The notes under the pieces are model-generated. The model saw nothing but the letters and a program-made list of their open reading frames with translations. It did no database searches and had not been told where the DNA came from. From Candidatus Brevefilum sp. (lineage in GTDB: Bacteria > Chloroflexota > Anaerolineae > Anaerolineales > Anaerolineaceae): a stretch of 57,745 bases of DNA. Numbering within the stretch: position 1 is the first letter of the stretch; each line of letters begins with the position of its first letter. Positions 8,416 through 16,510 of the stretch are shown here, in pieces. Position numbers and translations under genes: made by a program. The DNA is taken from the NCBI GenBank assembly GCA_029210815.1, contig JARGGB010000010.1, positions 1 through 57,745 of the forward strand. The letters run 5' to 3'.

Positions 8416-9870
8416 CCCTCTTGGGAGCATGTTTCGCAGCCGTTTTGGCAGCAATTTTCCCAAGCCTAAATTTCTTCCACCCTGATCGTTAACCAATAAA
8501 TACTGACCTTTTGGGATCATTTCAGTTTGTAGGTACCGGATATCCCGACCTGAAACCCACATTCCCACAAGGGATTCTTCGATGACGATTTTCCCTCGGG
8601 TGAATTCTCTCCCAAAGCGGCTGGCAAAGGCATGTGATGGGATCAGGGTATTCTGGTGCCACTGACCCAGGGGCATGCCGATGTATTCGTATGGCAGGGT
8701 GCTGAAGTGCTCCACATATTTTTGGGGGATCAAGAACAACTGGTCAAACCGCTGGAATAATTCTAGAGAATGAGCATCTAGAACTTTCTCCAGGTCCAAT
8801 CCATAATTTGTTTCTATTTGATCAAGAATTTCAAATTCAACATCTTTCTTAAGCGGTTCAAGGTGCGTTGACGAGAACTCACGATTGGGCGGCGTTTCCC
8901 TGCTTGTTTCCATTTCTCCATGTTTCGTCAATAATGCGCAGAAGAAGCCGGACATATTTGTCAGGTGCGGCCAGAGTCGCAGTGCTTTGATAATCTGTGG
9001 GTGATAGGTTTCCCCTTCAAAGGCTGTCAAACCGGGTGCTTTGAATTGAAACTGCTTTGATACATCCTCGATTTCAAAAGTATCTGGATATTTATTGAGA
9101 AGAGCGTTAATAACAGCTTCGTCCTCTTCCGGAGCAAGGGAGCAAGTTGCATAAACAAGCTGCCCGCCAGTTTTGAGCGCTTGTAAACCGCTGGTTAACA
9201 ATTGGATTTGTCGTTCTTTCAGGCGTAGACGTTCATCGGTGCTTGTTTCTCGAAGCGGGTGGTTGGGGGTTGGGCGCAAATTTTCCATACTGCAAGGGGC
9301 ATCCAGAAGGACGATGTCAAACGTCTCGGGGAACCATTCCCCAAAGGATTCTCCAGGGTAGTTGGTGATCACCTGGTTGATGCCTCCCCACGTCTCAAGC
9401 ACCGCACGCAATGCCGGAATTCGTCCCTGGCTGGCGTCATTGGCAATAATTAAACCCTTGTCCCCTGATCGATCAATCAAATGGGTCGTTTTTCCACCTG
9501 GAGATGCTGCTAAATCAAGAATTAATGGCTCGGGTTGATTGACTTCAAACAAACTTACCGGCACCATCGATGCAGCGTCCTGCAGATAATAAGCGCCCAT
9601 GCGATGCTCAATCGTCCCGCCAGGCGAGGTTTCGGCACCAAGGATTTTCCATGCATTATTGCAGAAGTGAATCGGTTCAATCTTCCAACCATAGCGCTCG
9701 CTCAAATTTCTGATTGCTTCATCCGGCGATGTTTTAAGGGGATTTAAACGGATGCCTGTATGAAGGGGTCCTTCTCGAATATCGAGAATGGCTTGAATAT
9801 CCGCCTGTGAGAGAATATGTGAAAATCTTTGCAAACTCTGATTGAGCTTATTGGATGCGTCAAGCGCCAT
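8407..9870 (-). CDS. RsmF-like rRNA m5C methyltransferase (RsmB/RsmF/NSUN family)
   Basis: A 487-aa SAM-dependent RNA cytosine-C5 methyltransferase. It has an N-terminal helical RsmF-type region, SAM motif I DLAASPGGKT (residues 119-128), and two catalytic cysteines: C193 in DAPC and C243 in ATCSLAPEEDE. The C-terminal ~110 residues look like the PUA-type RNA-binding domain of RsmF (YebU). E. coli RsmF makes m5C1407 in helix 44; the same target is likely but not proven. It is the last gene of the decoding-site operon, 4 bp after the preceding methyltransferase gene. Confidence 0.9.
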   Translation of the reverse strand: MALDASNKLNQSLQRFSHILSQADIQAILDIREGPLHTGIRLNPLKTSPDEAIRNLSERYGWKIEPIHFCNNAWKILGAETSPGGTIEHRMGAYYLQDAASMVPVSLFEVNQPEPLILDLAASPGGKTTHLIDRSGDKGLIIANDASQGRIPALRAVLETWGGINQVITNYPGESFGEWFPETFDIVLLDAPCSMENLRPTPNHPLRETSTDERLRLKERQIQLLTSGLQALKTGGQLVYATCSLAPEEDEAVINALLNKYPDTFEIEDVSKQFQFKAPGLTAFEGETYHPQIIKALRLWPHLTNMSGFFCALLTKHGEMETSRETPPNREFSSTHLEPLKKDVEFEILDQIETNYGLDLEKVLDAHSLELFQRFDQLFLIPQKYVEHFSTLPYEYIGMPLGQWHQNTLIPSHAFASRFGREFTRGKIVIEESLVGMWVSGRDIRYLQTEMIPKGQYLLVNDQGGRNLGLGKLLPKRLRNMLPRGLI

Positions 9871-9874
9871 GATC

Positions 9875-10696
9875 TCAAGCCTGGCCTTTCCTGATCAAAA
9901 AGACAATCTCATTTTCAATGACGATTTCTTCAACATTATGTCCCTCAGTCAAGTTGTCAAGGACGAGCGTACGGTGCTGCTCTAAAAGGCTGTGGGTCCC
10001 TGAAAGGTCCTGAGTGGGAAGTGAGACTGCCAGGGTTTTTACATCCAGTTCTGCCCATAAACCACGGTTGCAGCCTGGCTGGCGTTTCTCCATACGGTGG
10101 GCTTCTTTGAAAATCAAAGCAAGATCCGCTTTGATATCAGGAGGATTCACCAAAATATCCCGGTTTTCCGCAAGGGGCGCCACCCCGATTGTTTCGAAAA
10201 AATCATTAATGAAATCAACACGCGGCTGGATGATGTCATAGGCGTGGTATTTAACGCTGAGAGGCAGTCCCATCCAGGGGAAAGCCAGTGGCTGCAGTCC
10301 ACATGCCAGGTCTAAAATTGTATGAGGGATGCCTGTTTGCTGAAAAAGCTGAATGTAGAAAGCTTCCATATAGGGCAGGCGCTCCGCAGTCGAAGCATGT
10401 TCTGACAGGACCGTTTCGCAGAATGATTTTATTTCTGGGGAATCAGGAGTGGTGTTTATTATTTGTTTCAGCTCATCCCTCAGTTTTTCATAATCCGGCT
10501 CGCCCAGGTAGGGAGCAACGATATTATGAAGTTTGCGTTTGACGAATTTAAGCAGTTTTTTGGATGAGGTTTGGTGTGGTGCTTCCTGGAGGATCAGATC
10601 ACGGATGGTATCCGGGTTGAGACCTGAGTCCCGGTATTTTTTCATGTCAAGGATGCGCTTGATCAGCGTATCTATATCGAAATCACTTGTGTTCAT
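9875..10696 (-). CDS. FmrO-family (ArmA/Rmt-like) 16S rRNA methyltransferase homologue, diverged copy
   Basis: A 273-aa homologue of the 16S rRNA m7G1405 methyltransferases and a paralogue of its upstream neighbour. Shared features are the helical N-domain with a KKYRDSGLNPDTIR segment, HASTAERL (100-107) and SAM motif ILDLACGLQPLA (127-138). The family's late loop, normally SFP..SLGGR.KGM, is changed here to VSLPTQDLSG (224-233) without the GRxKGM part. It may therefore have a different target nucleotide or be weakly active. Its start overlaps the upstream stop by 4 bp (ATGA), implying translational coupling. Homology is clear; exact function is inferred. Confidence 0.82.
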   Translation of the reverse strand: MNTSDFDIDTLIKRILDMKKYRDSGLNPDTIRDLILQEAPHQTSSKKLLKFVKRKLHNIVAPYLGEPDYEKLRDELKQIINTTPDSPEIKSFCETVLSEHASTAERLPYMEAFYIQLFQQTGIPHTILDLACGLQPLAFPWMGLPLSVKYHAYDIIQPRVDFINDFFETIGVAPLAENRDILVNPPDIKADLALIFKEAHRMEKRQPGCNRGLWAELDVKTLAVSLPTQDLSGTHSLLEQHRTLVLDNLTEGHNVEEIVIENEIVFLIRKGQA

Positions 10697-11502
10697 TTGG
10701 TCACCAGGAAAGCCATCTCGGTTTGAAATGTAAATTTATTTATCTTCCAGGTTTTGCCCGAGATCATTTCGTAAAAATGATCCTGGTAATAGTCTAGCAT
10801 GCCTTTATTTCGCCCGCCCAGACTCTGCACAGGGAAAGACACCAGGATATGCTCTGCCTGAACCTTTTCTAACAGCATCAAGCCGATTTCTTTATCGACC
10901 TGTTCAAGGCAGGGGATGGATTTGAGCAAGAAGGCAATTTGTGCAGGTTTTGTGGGAACTTCACCAACCAGGTCACAGGCTTCAGTCGTGCCGTCAATCC
11001 CCAGGTGATCAAAAAAGGATTGAACCAGGCTTAACATATCCATGTAGATATCGCAGGCGTGGTAGGTAAAGCCAGTTTGTAAAGGCATCCATGGGATTGC
11101 CAGCGGATTCAATCCGCAGGCTAAATCCAGGATGCTTTTGACGGGGGCAATCGGTGCGAGGCAGGTCTTGAAAAAATCCTCAAGAATGGGCAGTCGCTCA
11201 GCTGTAGAGGCATGCAAGCCCATCATCATGGTGCAAAATTGGCGAAGCTGATCAGAATTAAGGTTTTTGTCGGTTTGTTTGAGGTCTTTCAGCCATTGGG
11301 AATAATCAATTCTTTGTTTGAAGTAAGCGCCGCCGATTTGGTGCAATTTATTCCGAACGTCTTTGACGGCTGATTTTCCGCTGAAACCTCTGGCAAGCGC
11401 AGATTTAGAAAGCCTCCTGACCAGGTTGGGCGTGATTGCTTCGTATTTTTTGTTTGCCTGGACTTTTTTTACCAGATTTTCAACGTCAGGTCGATCAATC
11501 AT
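10693..11502 (-). CDS. 16S rRNA (guanine-1405-N7)-methyltransferase homologue (ArmA/Rmt/FmrO family)
   Basis: A 269-aa SAM methyltransferase strongly resembling the Arm/Rmt family that makes m7G1405 in the 16S A site. Matching features, in order, are: NKKYEAITPNLVRRL near the N-terminus; LHASTAERL (97-104); ILDLACGLNPLA (124-135); a CDI acidic SAM-ribose motif at 150-152; and SFPVQSLGGRNKGM (222-235). The family is best known from aminoglycoside producers and resistance plasmids. Here the gene lies in a housekeeping-like RNA-modification operon with normal-looking base composition, so it looks intrinsic. It overlaps the upstream tgt-like gene by 8 bp. Confidence 0.87.
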   Translation of the reverse strand: MIDRPDVENLVKKVQANKKYEAITPNLVRRLSKSALARGFSGKSAVKDVRNKLHQIGGAYFKQRIDYSQWLKDLKQTDKNLNSDQLRQFCTMMMGLHASTAERLPILEDFFKTCLAPIAPVKSILDLACGLNPLAIPWMPLQTGFTYHACDIYMDMLSLVQSFFDHLGIDGTTEACDLVGEVPTKPAQIAFLLKSIPCLEQVDKEIGLMLLEKVQAEHILVSFPVQSLGGRNKGMLDYYQDHFYEMISGKTWKINKFTFQTEMAFLVTK

Positions 11503-12589
11503 TGTTGCGGAGCCGTTCTGTCAATTGCGTCATGAACCGCAAATTATGCAGGGTTGCCAGGCGCTGATAGAGCCAATCCCCTGTTTTGAAAAGGTGATGA
11601 AGGTAGCCCAGGCTGTAATGAGAGCACACGGGACAATCGCAATATTCTGAAATTGGACGGCTGTCTTTGATGTGTTTTTTATCCTGCATGTAGACATATT
11701 CAAGCCATTTATTCCCGGAGAGAGCTGTTCCAGGGGGTACCGTATAACGCATCAAACGCCCGTGGCGTGCATCCCTTGTGGGAAGAGCGCAATCGAAGAT
11801 CTCATACCCTAACTCATAAGTGCGTTTTAGATTGAGGGGGTGACCGATGCCGAGGGCGTGCATGGGGAATTCTTCCGGTACCAAACTTCGTGTGAGTGAG
11901 ACCATATCCGCCAGGAGATTACCCTGTGAATCCAGCGGCCAACCGCCGTAACCAAAACCGTCAAAGCCAATTTCCAAAAGGCCTTCCGCACACTTCTTCC
12001 TTAAATCAGAATAGCCGCCGCCCTGGATGACGCCGAAGATGAGCGGACGTTTGTCATCAGCGACTTGCCGCTGATCCATTTGATGCAGGTATTCTTTTTT
12101 GCAGCGGGCTGCCCAATTCAGGGTGCGCTCTACTGAAAGTTCCTGTTCCTCCCGGGAAGCATCGACATGGGTGCAATCGTCCAGGCAGATGACCACATCA
12201 GTATCATAGCTGACCTGGAGCTGGACACTTTTCTCCGGGGAAAGTATGAATTTGCGGTTTTTGCCTTCGGGGCGAAAGATGATGCCGCGATCGCTGAGTG
12301 TGCCAAATTGATCGGATTGATGGATCAGGGAGTAGGCTTGAAAACCGCCCGAATCGGTCACAATCACACCAGGCCAGTTTGCAAATCGGTGCAGTCCATT
12401 GAAAGCCTGGATGGTGCTTGAACCAGGTTTTTGCATCAGGTGGAAGGTGTTCATTACGAGGGCTTGAATATTCACACTCTGAAGATCCTGCGAGTCGACA
12501 GCGCGAACATAACCGGATGTGGCGTCTGGCAGGAAGGCTGGCAGTTTTAAGGTCTTACTTCGGATGTTCAGGAATTCGCGGTTAATCAT
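11495..12589 (-). CDS. tRNA-guanine transglycosylase family protein with atypical substrate pocket
   Basis: A 364-aa base-exchange enzyme. Canonical bacterial TGT swaps G34 for preQ1 in tRNAs with GUN anticodons. Conserved here are D79 of DSGGFQ, D137 and C139 of LDDC, Q189, the nucleophile D266 of IFDCALPTR, and the zinc ligands C317, C319, C322 and H348. The loop normally reading GGLAVGE is GGWPLDS (215-221), and the canonical MGVG reads LGIG. These positions contact the 7-substituent of the base, so a different 7-deazaguanine may be used. It starts 1 bp after the RsmI-like stop and is co-operonic with rRNA methyltransferases. A tRNA or an rRNA target are both open. Confidence 0.87.
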   Translation of the reverse strand: MINREFLNIRSKTLKLPAFLPDATSGYVRAVDSQDLQSVNIQALVMNTFHLMQKPGSSTIQAFNGLHRFANWPGVIVTDSGGFQAYSLIHQSDQFGTLSDRGIIFRPEGKNRKFILSPEKSVQLQVSYDTDVVICLDDCTHVDASREEQELSVERTLNWAARCKKEYLHQMDQRQVADDKRPLIFGVIQGGGYSDLRKKCAEGLLEIGFDGFGYGGWPLDSQGNLLADMVSLTRSLVPEEFPMHALGIGHPLNLKRTYELGYEIFDCALPTRDARHGRLMRYTVPPGTALSGNKWLEYVYMQDKKHIKDSRPISEYCDCPVCSHYSLGYLHHLFKTGDWLYQRLATLHNLRFMTQLTERLRNND

Positions 12590-12590
12590 C

Positions 12591-13292
12591 TTAGTGATGC
12601 CGTTTCCCTTTGTTCATATTAAGTATCAGGATGAATTCCCGTTTTTGCCCGGACACTTTTGGTAAAATTTCTGAAACGGGACCGCGAAAGATGGCTTCTT
12701 TCTTTAGTGTCATGTCGCAGGCCAGCAGGATGTCCTGGTTTTTACCAAATACTGATGCCACTTCTTCCAGAAGTTTGGTCAACCGATAGGGTGTGTCCAT
12801 CAGGACGACGGGTACTGATTCGCTGCGGTATTTTGCCAGGAATCCTTCGCGATGTTCGTTTTTTCGGGGAGGAAAACCTGCAAAGATAAATCGTTCGATT
12901 GAAAAATCGCATAGAGAAAGCGCTGAGGTCAGTGAGGCAGGCCCGGGCACTGGCGAAACAGGGATCTTCATCTGGTAGAGCAGTTCGAGTAAGTGCTGCC
13001 CGGGATCGGCAAACACCGGGGTGCCGGCGTCTGAGATGATCGCCATTGTGTCGCCTTTTGCCAGCCGCACCATGATGTTTTGGGCTTCTTCAGCTTCGTT
13101 GTGTTCGTTGAGGGGGATCAATTCGTTCTCAATGTCCAGTTTGTGCAGCAGACGGCTGCCCTGACGAAATTCTTCGCAAATGACAGCATCAACCTTCTTG
13201 AGCACGTCCAGTGCCCTGAGGGTGATGTCTTTCGGATTGCCGATGGGCGTGGCGACGATATAAAGTTTGCCTGATTTGCTCTGTTTTTCCAT
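12591..13292 (-). CDS. RsmI paralogue (SAM methyltransferase, tetrapyrrole-methylase fold)
   Basis: A 233-aa second RsmI-family protein, first gene of the minus-strand operon. It keeps the YIVATPIGNPKDIT start, SDAGTPVFADPG, PGPASLTS and FAGFPPRK motifs. The family's SEDTR segment is replaced by CEEFRQGSRLL, and the C-terminal region is short. Because a canonical RsmI is encoded at 4536-5204, this copy may act on a neighbouring nucleotide or a different RNA. No ribosome-binding site precedes the ATG; an extended -10 lies 7 nt upstream. Confidence 0.88.
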   Translation of the reverse strand: MEKQSKSGKLYIVATPIGNPKDITLRALDVLKKVDAVICEEFRQGSRLLHKLDIENELIPLNEHNEAEEAQNIMVRLAKGDTMAIISDAGTPVFADPGQHLLELLYQMKIPVSPVPGPASLTSALSLCDFSIERFIFAGFPPRKNEHREGFLAKYRSESVPVVLMDTPYRLTKLLEEVASVFGKNQDILLACDMTLKKEAIFRGPVSEILPKVSGQKREFILILNMNKGKRHH

Positions 13293-13299
13293 TTTGTTA

Positions 13300-13308
13300 A
13301 TTGTAACA
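13300..13308 (-). promoter_or_regulatory. Extended -10 promoter of the decoding-site operon, predicted leaderless
   Basis: On the minus strand TGTTACAAT (TGnTACAAT) ends 7 nt before the ATG at 13292. The expected transcription start therefore coincides with the start codon, and no Shine-Dalgarno sequence is present. Confidence 0.5.
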
Positions 13309-13421
13309 TCCCCAGCTTTAATAAGAAAAGTGATTTATGTGGAGAGTTGGGAAGAGGATATCTTGCTGTTGAAATCATAGTTGAACTACATTTTGCTTAG
13401 CGATCCTGATACTTAATTTTT

Positions 13422-13450
13422 ACCTGCCCCCTCCCTGAAGGGAAGGAGCT
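13422..13450. repeat. Small C/T-G/A hairpin repeat, copy A
   Basis: The segment around CCCTCCCTGAAGGGAAGG forms a short imperfect hairpin. A similar element (CCCTCTCTGAAGAGAAGG) lies 73 bp downstream. Both are in the 323-bp gap between 13292 and 13616, which otherwise holds only the two divergent promoters. Function unknown. Confidence 0.4.
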
Positions 13451-13494
13451 TTAAGCCTAATGTTTTTTCCAATGTGGATGAAAGACAAATTATG

Positions 13495-13530
13495 AACCTC
13501 CCCCGGGTCCCTCTCTGAAGAGAAGGGGAA
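13495..13530. repeat. Small C/T-G/A hairpin repeat, copy B
   Basis: Second copy of the element at 13422-13450. CCCTCTCTGAAGAGAAGGGG folds into a hairpin with a TCTCT/AGAGA core, preceded by a C-rich run. It may be an interspersed genomic repeat; copy number elsewhere cannot be seen. Confidence 0.4.
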
Positions 13531-13571
13531 TTTGCTGCAATTTTGCAGTACTGGTCAGTCAATCAGGATTA

Positions 13572-13580
13572 TGGCATAAT
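13572..13580 (+). promoter_or_regulatory. Extended -10 promoter of murJ
   Basis: TGGCATAAT fits TGnTATAAT with one mismatch and lies 35 bp before the murJ ATG. It leaves room for a short leader containing the AAAGGG ribosome-binding site. Confidence 0.4.
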
Positions 13581-13615
13581 CTACATATTGTAAGGTATTG
13601 ATTGAAAGGGTATCT

Positions 13616-15157
13616 ATGAAGAAAACCAGCCGGCTGACGCGCATCTCATTGATGCTGGCGATCCTGTTTGGCGCAGATAAATTATTGGGGGTTTTGCGAA
13701 CGGTGATCATTGGCCGTCAATTTGGTCTTTCGGAAGAGTTGGATGTGTTCAACGCAGCCAATAATCTGCCTGACATGTTGTTTGCGTTGATCTCGGGCGG
13801 TGCACTGGCGATTGCTTTTATCCCGGTTTTATCAGAGGTCTTATCGAAAGAGGGTCGTGAGTCCTCCTGGCGCTTATTCTCCGGTGTGGCAAATTTAGCC
13901 TTCATCGTTACAGGTGGGTTAGCAATCCTTGTTGGTTTGCTTGCGGGACCCTTGGTGCGCGGTCAATTAGGGATTGCACCTGGGTTCAGCCCAGGTCAGC
14001 AAGATTTAGCGATCGAGTTGATGCGTTTGAACCTAATTTCGACTTTATTATTCTCGATCAGCGGCCTTGTTATGGCAGGTCTTCAGGCAAATCAACATTT
14101 TTTACTGCCTGCTTTAGCACCGCTCCTTTATGACCTGGGACAAATATTTGGCGCCATCATTTTGGCACCAGCGGAAGGATACCAGATTGCTGGTATTCAG
14201 CTGCCAGCTTATGGTCTGGGCATCCATGGACTGGTCTATGGGGTGATCATAGGCGCAGCGTTACACTTGCTGGTCCAGATGCCAGGTTTGATTAAATATC
14301 GTTTTCGCTGGTTTGCGAAAATTAACTTTAAGGATGCGGCATTTCAAAAGGTGCTGCGTTTGATGGGACCGCGCCTGGTGAGTATGGGATTTATCCAACT
14401 GATCTTTTTAGCAAGAGACAATTTGGCGTCCCGGCTGCCGGTCGGTTCTGTCACAGCTTTGAGTTACGGCTGGTGGATTCAACAGGTACCAGAGACCCTG
14501 ATCGGCACAGCGATTGCCACCGCTTTATTACCAACACTCTCGGAGCATATTGCTTCAGAAGATCACGGCAGGTTCAAAGATACAATTGAACGATCCTTAA
14601 AAGTGATGATTGCATTGTCTCTTCCGATCACCGTTATCCTTTCACTGGCAAGTTTGCCTTTAATACAGTTTGCCTTTGGATTTTCAATCGAAGATGCCCA
14701 AATGATCTTATGGGCAAGCCAGGGATATCTGGTCGGCTTGTTAGGCCACAGCCTTGTTGAATTAGGCGTACGCTCGTTTTATGCGAGGCAGAATGCAAGT
14801 GTGCCGATGATGGTTTCAGGTTTGGGTTTGTTGATGTATATTGGCCTGGCTGTTGTGCTAATTTCACCTTTAGGGGCAGGGGGGATTGCTCTGGCGAATT
14901 CTATTTCGTATAGTATTCAAGGTTTGTTATTATTTCTCTTATTAAACAAGAAACTCCCTCAAAAATTCACCCTGGGAAGCACCATATTCCGCAGCTTATT
15001 AAGCGGAATCGGGGCTGGATTAGGCGTTTGGCTGCTGGTTTCTGTGCTGCCGATTCCCCTTTCACCGCTGTTGTTGTCCATTGTGGGGATGGTGATAGGG
15101 TGTCTGATCGGCGCAATCCCGATCTGGCCTGAGATTCGATCCCTGGTGAATTTATAA
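13616..15157 (+). CDS. murJ: Lipid II flippase MurJ (MviN family)
   Basis: Flips the peptidoglycan precursor lipid II across the cytoplasmic membrane (MOP superfamily). The 513-aa protein has about 13-14 hydrophobic segments. The family features are GADKLLGVLRTVIIGRQFG near the N-terminus, followed by ANNLPDMLFALISGGAL. ATG at 13616 is chosen over the TTG at 13598 because AAAGGG lies about 5 nt before it. The gene stands alone between the decoding-site operon and the next membrane protein. It implies a peptidoglycan wall or at least retained wall-precursor transport. Confidence 0.93.
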   Translation: MKKTSRLTRISLMLAILFGADKLLGVLRTVIIGRQFGLSEELDVFNAANNLPDMLFALISGGALAIAFIPVLSEVLSKEGRESSWRLFSGVANLAFIVTGGLAILVGLLAGPLVRGQLGIAPGFSPGQQDLAIELMRLNLISTLLFSISGLVMAGLQANQHFLLPALAPLLYDLGQIFGAIILAPAEGYQIAGIQLPAYGLGIHGLVYGVIIGAALHLLVQMPGLIKYRFRWFAKINFKDAAFQKVLRLMGPRLVSMGFIQLIFLARDNLASRLPVGSVTALSYGWWIQQVPETLIGTAIATALLPTLSEHIASEDHGRFKDTIERSLKVMIALSLPITVILSLASLPLIQFAFGFSIEDAQMILWASQGYLVGLLGHSLVELGVRSFYARQNASVPMMVSGLGLLMYIGLAVVLISPLGAGGIALANSISYSIQGLLLFLLLNKKLPQKFTLGSTIFRSLLSGIGAGLGVWLLVSVLPIPLSPLLLSIVGMVIGCLIGAIPIWPEIRSLVNL

Positions 15158-15317
15158 AACATTGCTTAACAAGATGGATTTCCACAAAACATTCGCAGAA
15201 AAATTATTCACTGTTTACCAATCACCATTCACTTGTCCTTCCGCCTCAACATCGAATCTAATTAGGTACATGACTTTCATGCAATCCCCCCTGTTTCACC
15301 TTTCCGTTCAATAAAGG

Positions 15318-15323
15318 TATAAT
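15318..15323 (+). promoter_or_regulatory. -10 box, predicted leaderless transcript
   Basis: TATAAT ends 8 nt before the ATG at 15332, so the transcript probably starts at or within 1-2 nt of the start codon. Confidence 0.45.
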
Positions 15324-15331
15324 TTCACCCT

Positions 15332-16492
15332 ATGGACGAAAAAGAGATTGAGAAAACAGATACTGTTTCTTCCGAATCAGTGGACAGAAAAAAGAAAAAA
15401 TTCCTTGAACGGCGTTCCTCATGGTATGTATTGGGATTTCTTCTCGCCCTTTTGATTGTTTTAATTGGGGCGATTGCAGGCATTCAACGCGGCATTAACC
15501 AAAGGGTAAATTTGGCAGAGACACAGGCCGCGCCAAAAATTCAGTCGCAGTTGACGAATGCCAAACAAGATATTGAAGAAGGTCGTTACGAAGTAGCCCT
15601 GGATCGATTGGATTGGATCCTGGAAGAAATGTCCCCTTACCTCAGCGAGGAAGAAGCGAAGGAAGTTGGCGAATTATACAGCCAAACCTTGCTTCGAATT
15701 TCAACTTATCGCACACCAACACCAGAGCCATCACCAACACCAACAGAGCCTCCCTTTACACCAACGCCAGACTTAAGGGGCGAGGAAGATTTGTTCGATA
15801 CTGCAAAACAACTGCTTGCTGAAGAATCCTGGGACGAAGCAATAAAAACATTGGAAATATTAAGGCAAAAGAATTTATCATATCGTACGGTGCAGGTGGA
15901 TGGGATGCTTTATGTCGCATTGCGCAATCGGGGCTTGGATAAGATCCTTATTGAAGGAAATCTTGAGCCGGGAATCTACGATTTGACATTAGCTGAAGGT
16001 TTTGCACCCCTCGATTCAAGTGCAGAAGGCGTACGGACATGGACCCGGATGTACTTGACAGGTGCAAGTTATTGGAATGTGGATTGGGCACAGGTCATTT
16101 ATTATTTCGAACAGGTTTATCCCCAATTGCCGTACTTGCGTGACGGGACCAACATGACCACTATCGACCGCTACCGGATTGCCCTGTATGAATACGGCAC
16201 ACAATTAGCAAATAACGGTAAGGTGTGTGAAGCGTTAGAATATTTTGAACTGTCCTTTGAGATTGCACCGGATCCGGTAGTTCAACCAACAGCACAATGG
16301 GTTGCTGAGGAATGTGAGGAAGAAAGCAAGCCTGAGCGTGAAGAGCCGAAAAATACCCCCTCACCGGCACCAACGACAGCCAATCCGACGGCAGTGCCTA
16401 CCCAGGAGCCCACAATTGAACCAACAGCGGAACCTACTTTAGAACCAACGGTAGAACCGACAGCAACGCCAACGCCAACAATAACGCCATAA
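15332..16492 (+). CDS. Membrane-anchored TPR-like protein with Pro/Thr-rich stalks
   Basis: A 386-aa protein of unknown function. A short charged cytoplasmic N-terminus is followed by one membrane segment (about residues 31-52), so most of the protein should be extracytoplasmic. After it come alternating helical segments (e.g. KQDIEEGRYEVALDRLDWIL and AKQLLAEESWDEAIKTLEIL) typical of TPR-like repeats. The two helical blocks are separated by a Pro/Thr stalk (about 127-147). A second stalk of PTxEPT repeats ends the protein (about 350-386). Such stalks often span cell-surface layers. A scaffold role is a guess. Confidence 0.78.
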   Translation: MDEKEIEKTDTVSSESVDRKKKKFLERRSSWYVLGFLLALLIVLIGAIAGIQRGINQRVNLAETQAAPKIQSQLTNAKQDIEEGRYEVALDRLDWILEEMSPYLSEEEAKEVGELYSQTLLRISTYRTPTPEPSPTPTEPPFTPTPDLRGEEDLFDTAKQLLAEESWDEAIKTLEILRQKNLSYRTVQVDGMLYVALRNRGLDKILIEGNLEPGIYDLTLAEGFAPLDSSAEGVRTWTRMYLTGASYWNVDWAQVIYYFEQVYPQLPYLRDGTNMTTIDRYRIALYEYGTQLANNGKVCEALEYFELSFEIAPDPVVQPTAQWVAEECEEESKPEREEPKNTPSPAPTTANPTAVPTQEPTIEPTAEPTLEPTVEPTATPTPTITP

Positions 16493-16510
16493 GCTGAAAT
16501 TCCCAAAATA

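Noticed and set aside
10693-11502. Idea that the ArmA/Rmt-like gene is a recently acquired resistance gene
   Set aside because: No transposase, integron or plasmid feature is nearby, base composition matches the neighbours, and it is translationally coupled in an operon with other RNA-modification genes.
16282-16506. 74-codon minus-strand ORF rich in Gly, Val and Ser
   Set aside because: It is the antisense reading of the PTxEPT repeat tail, which gives a repetitive GSxVG pattern by composition alone.
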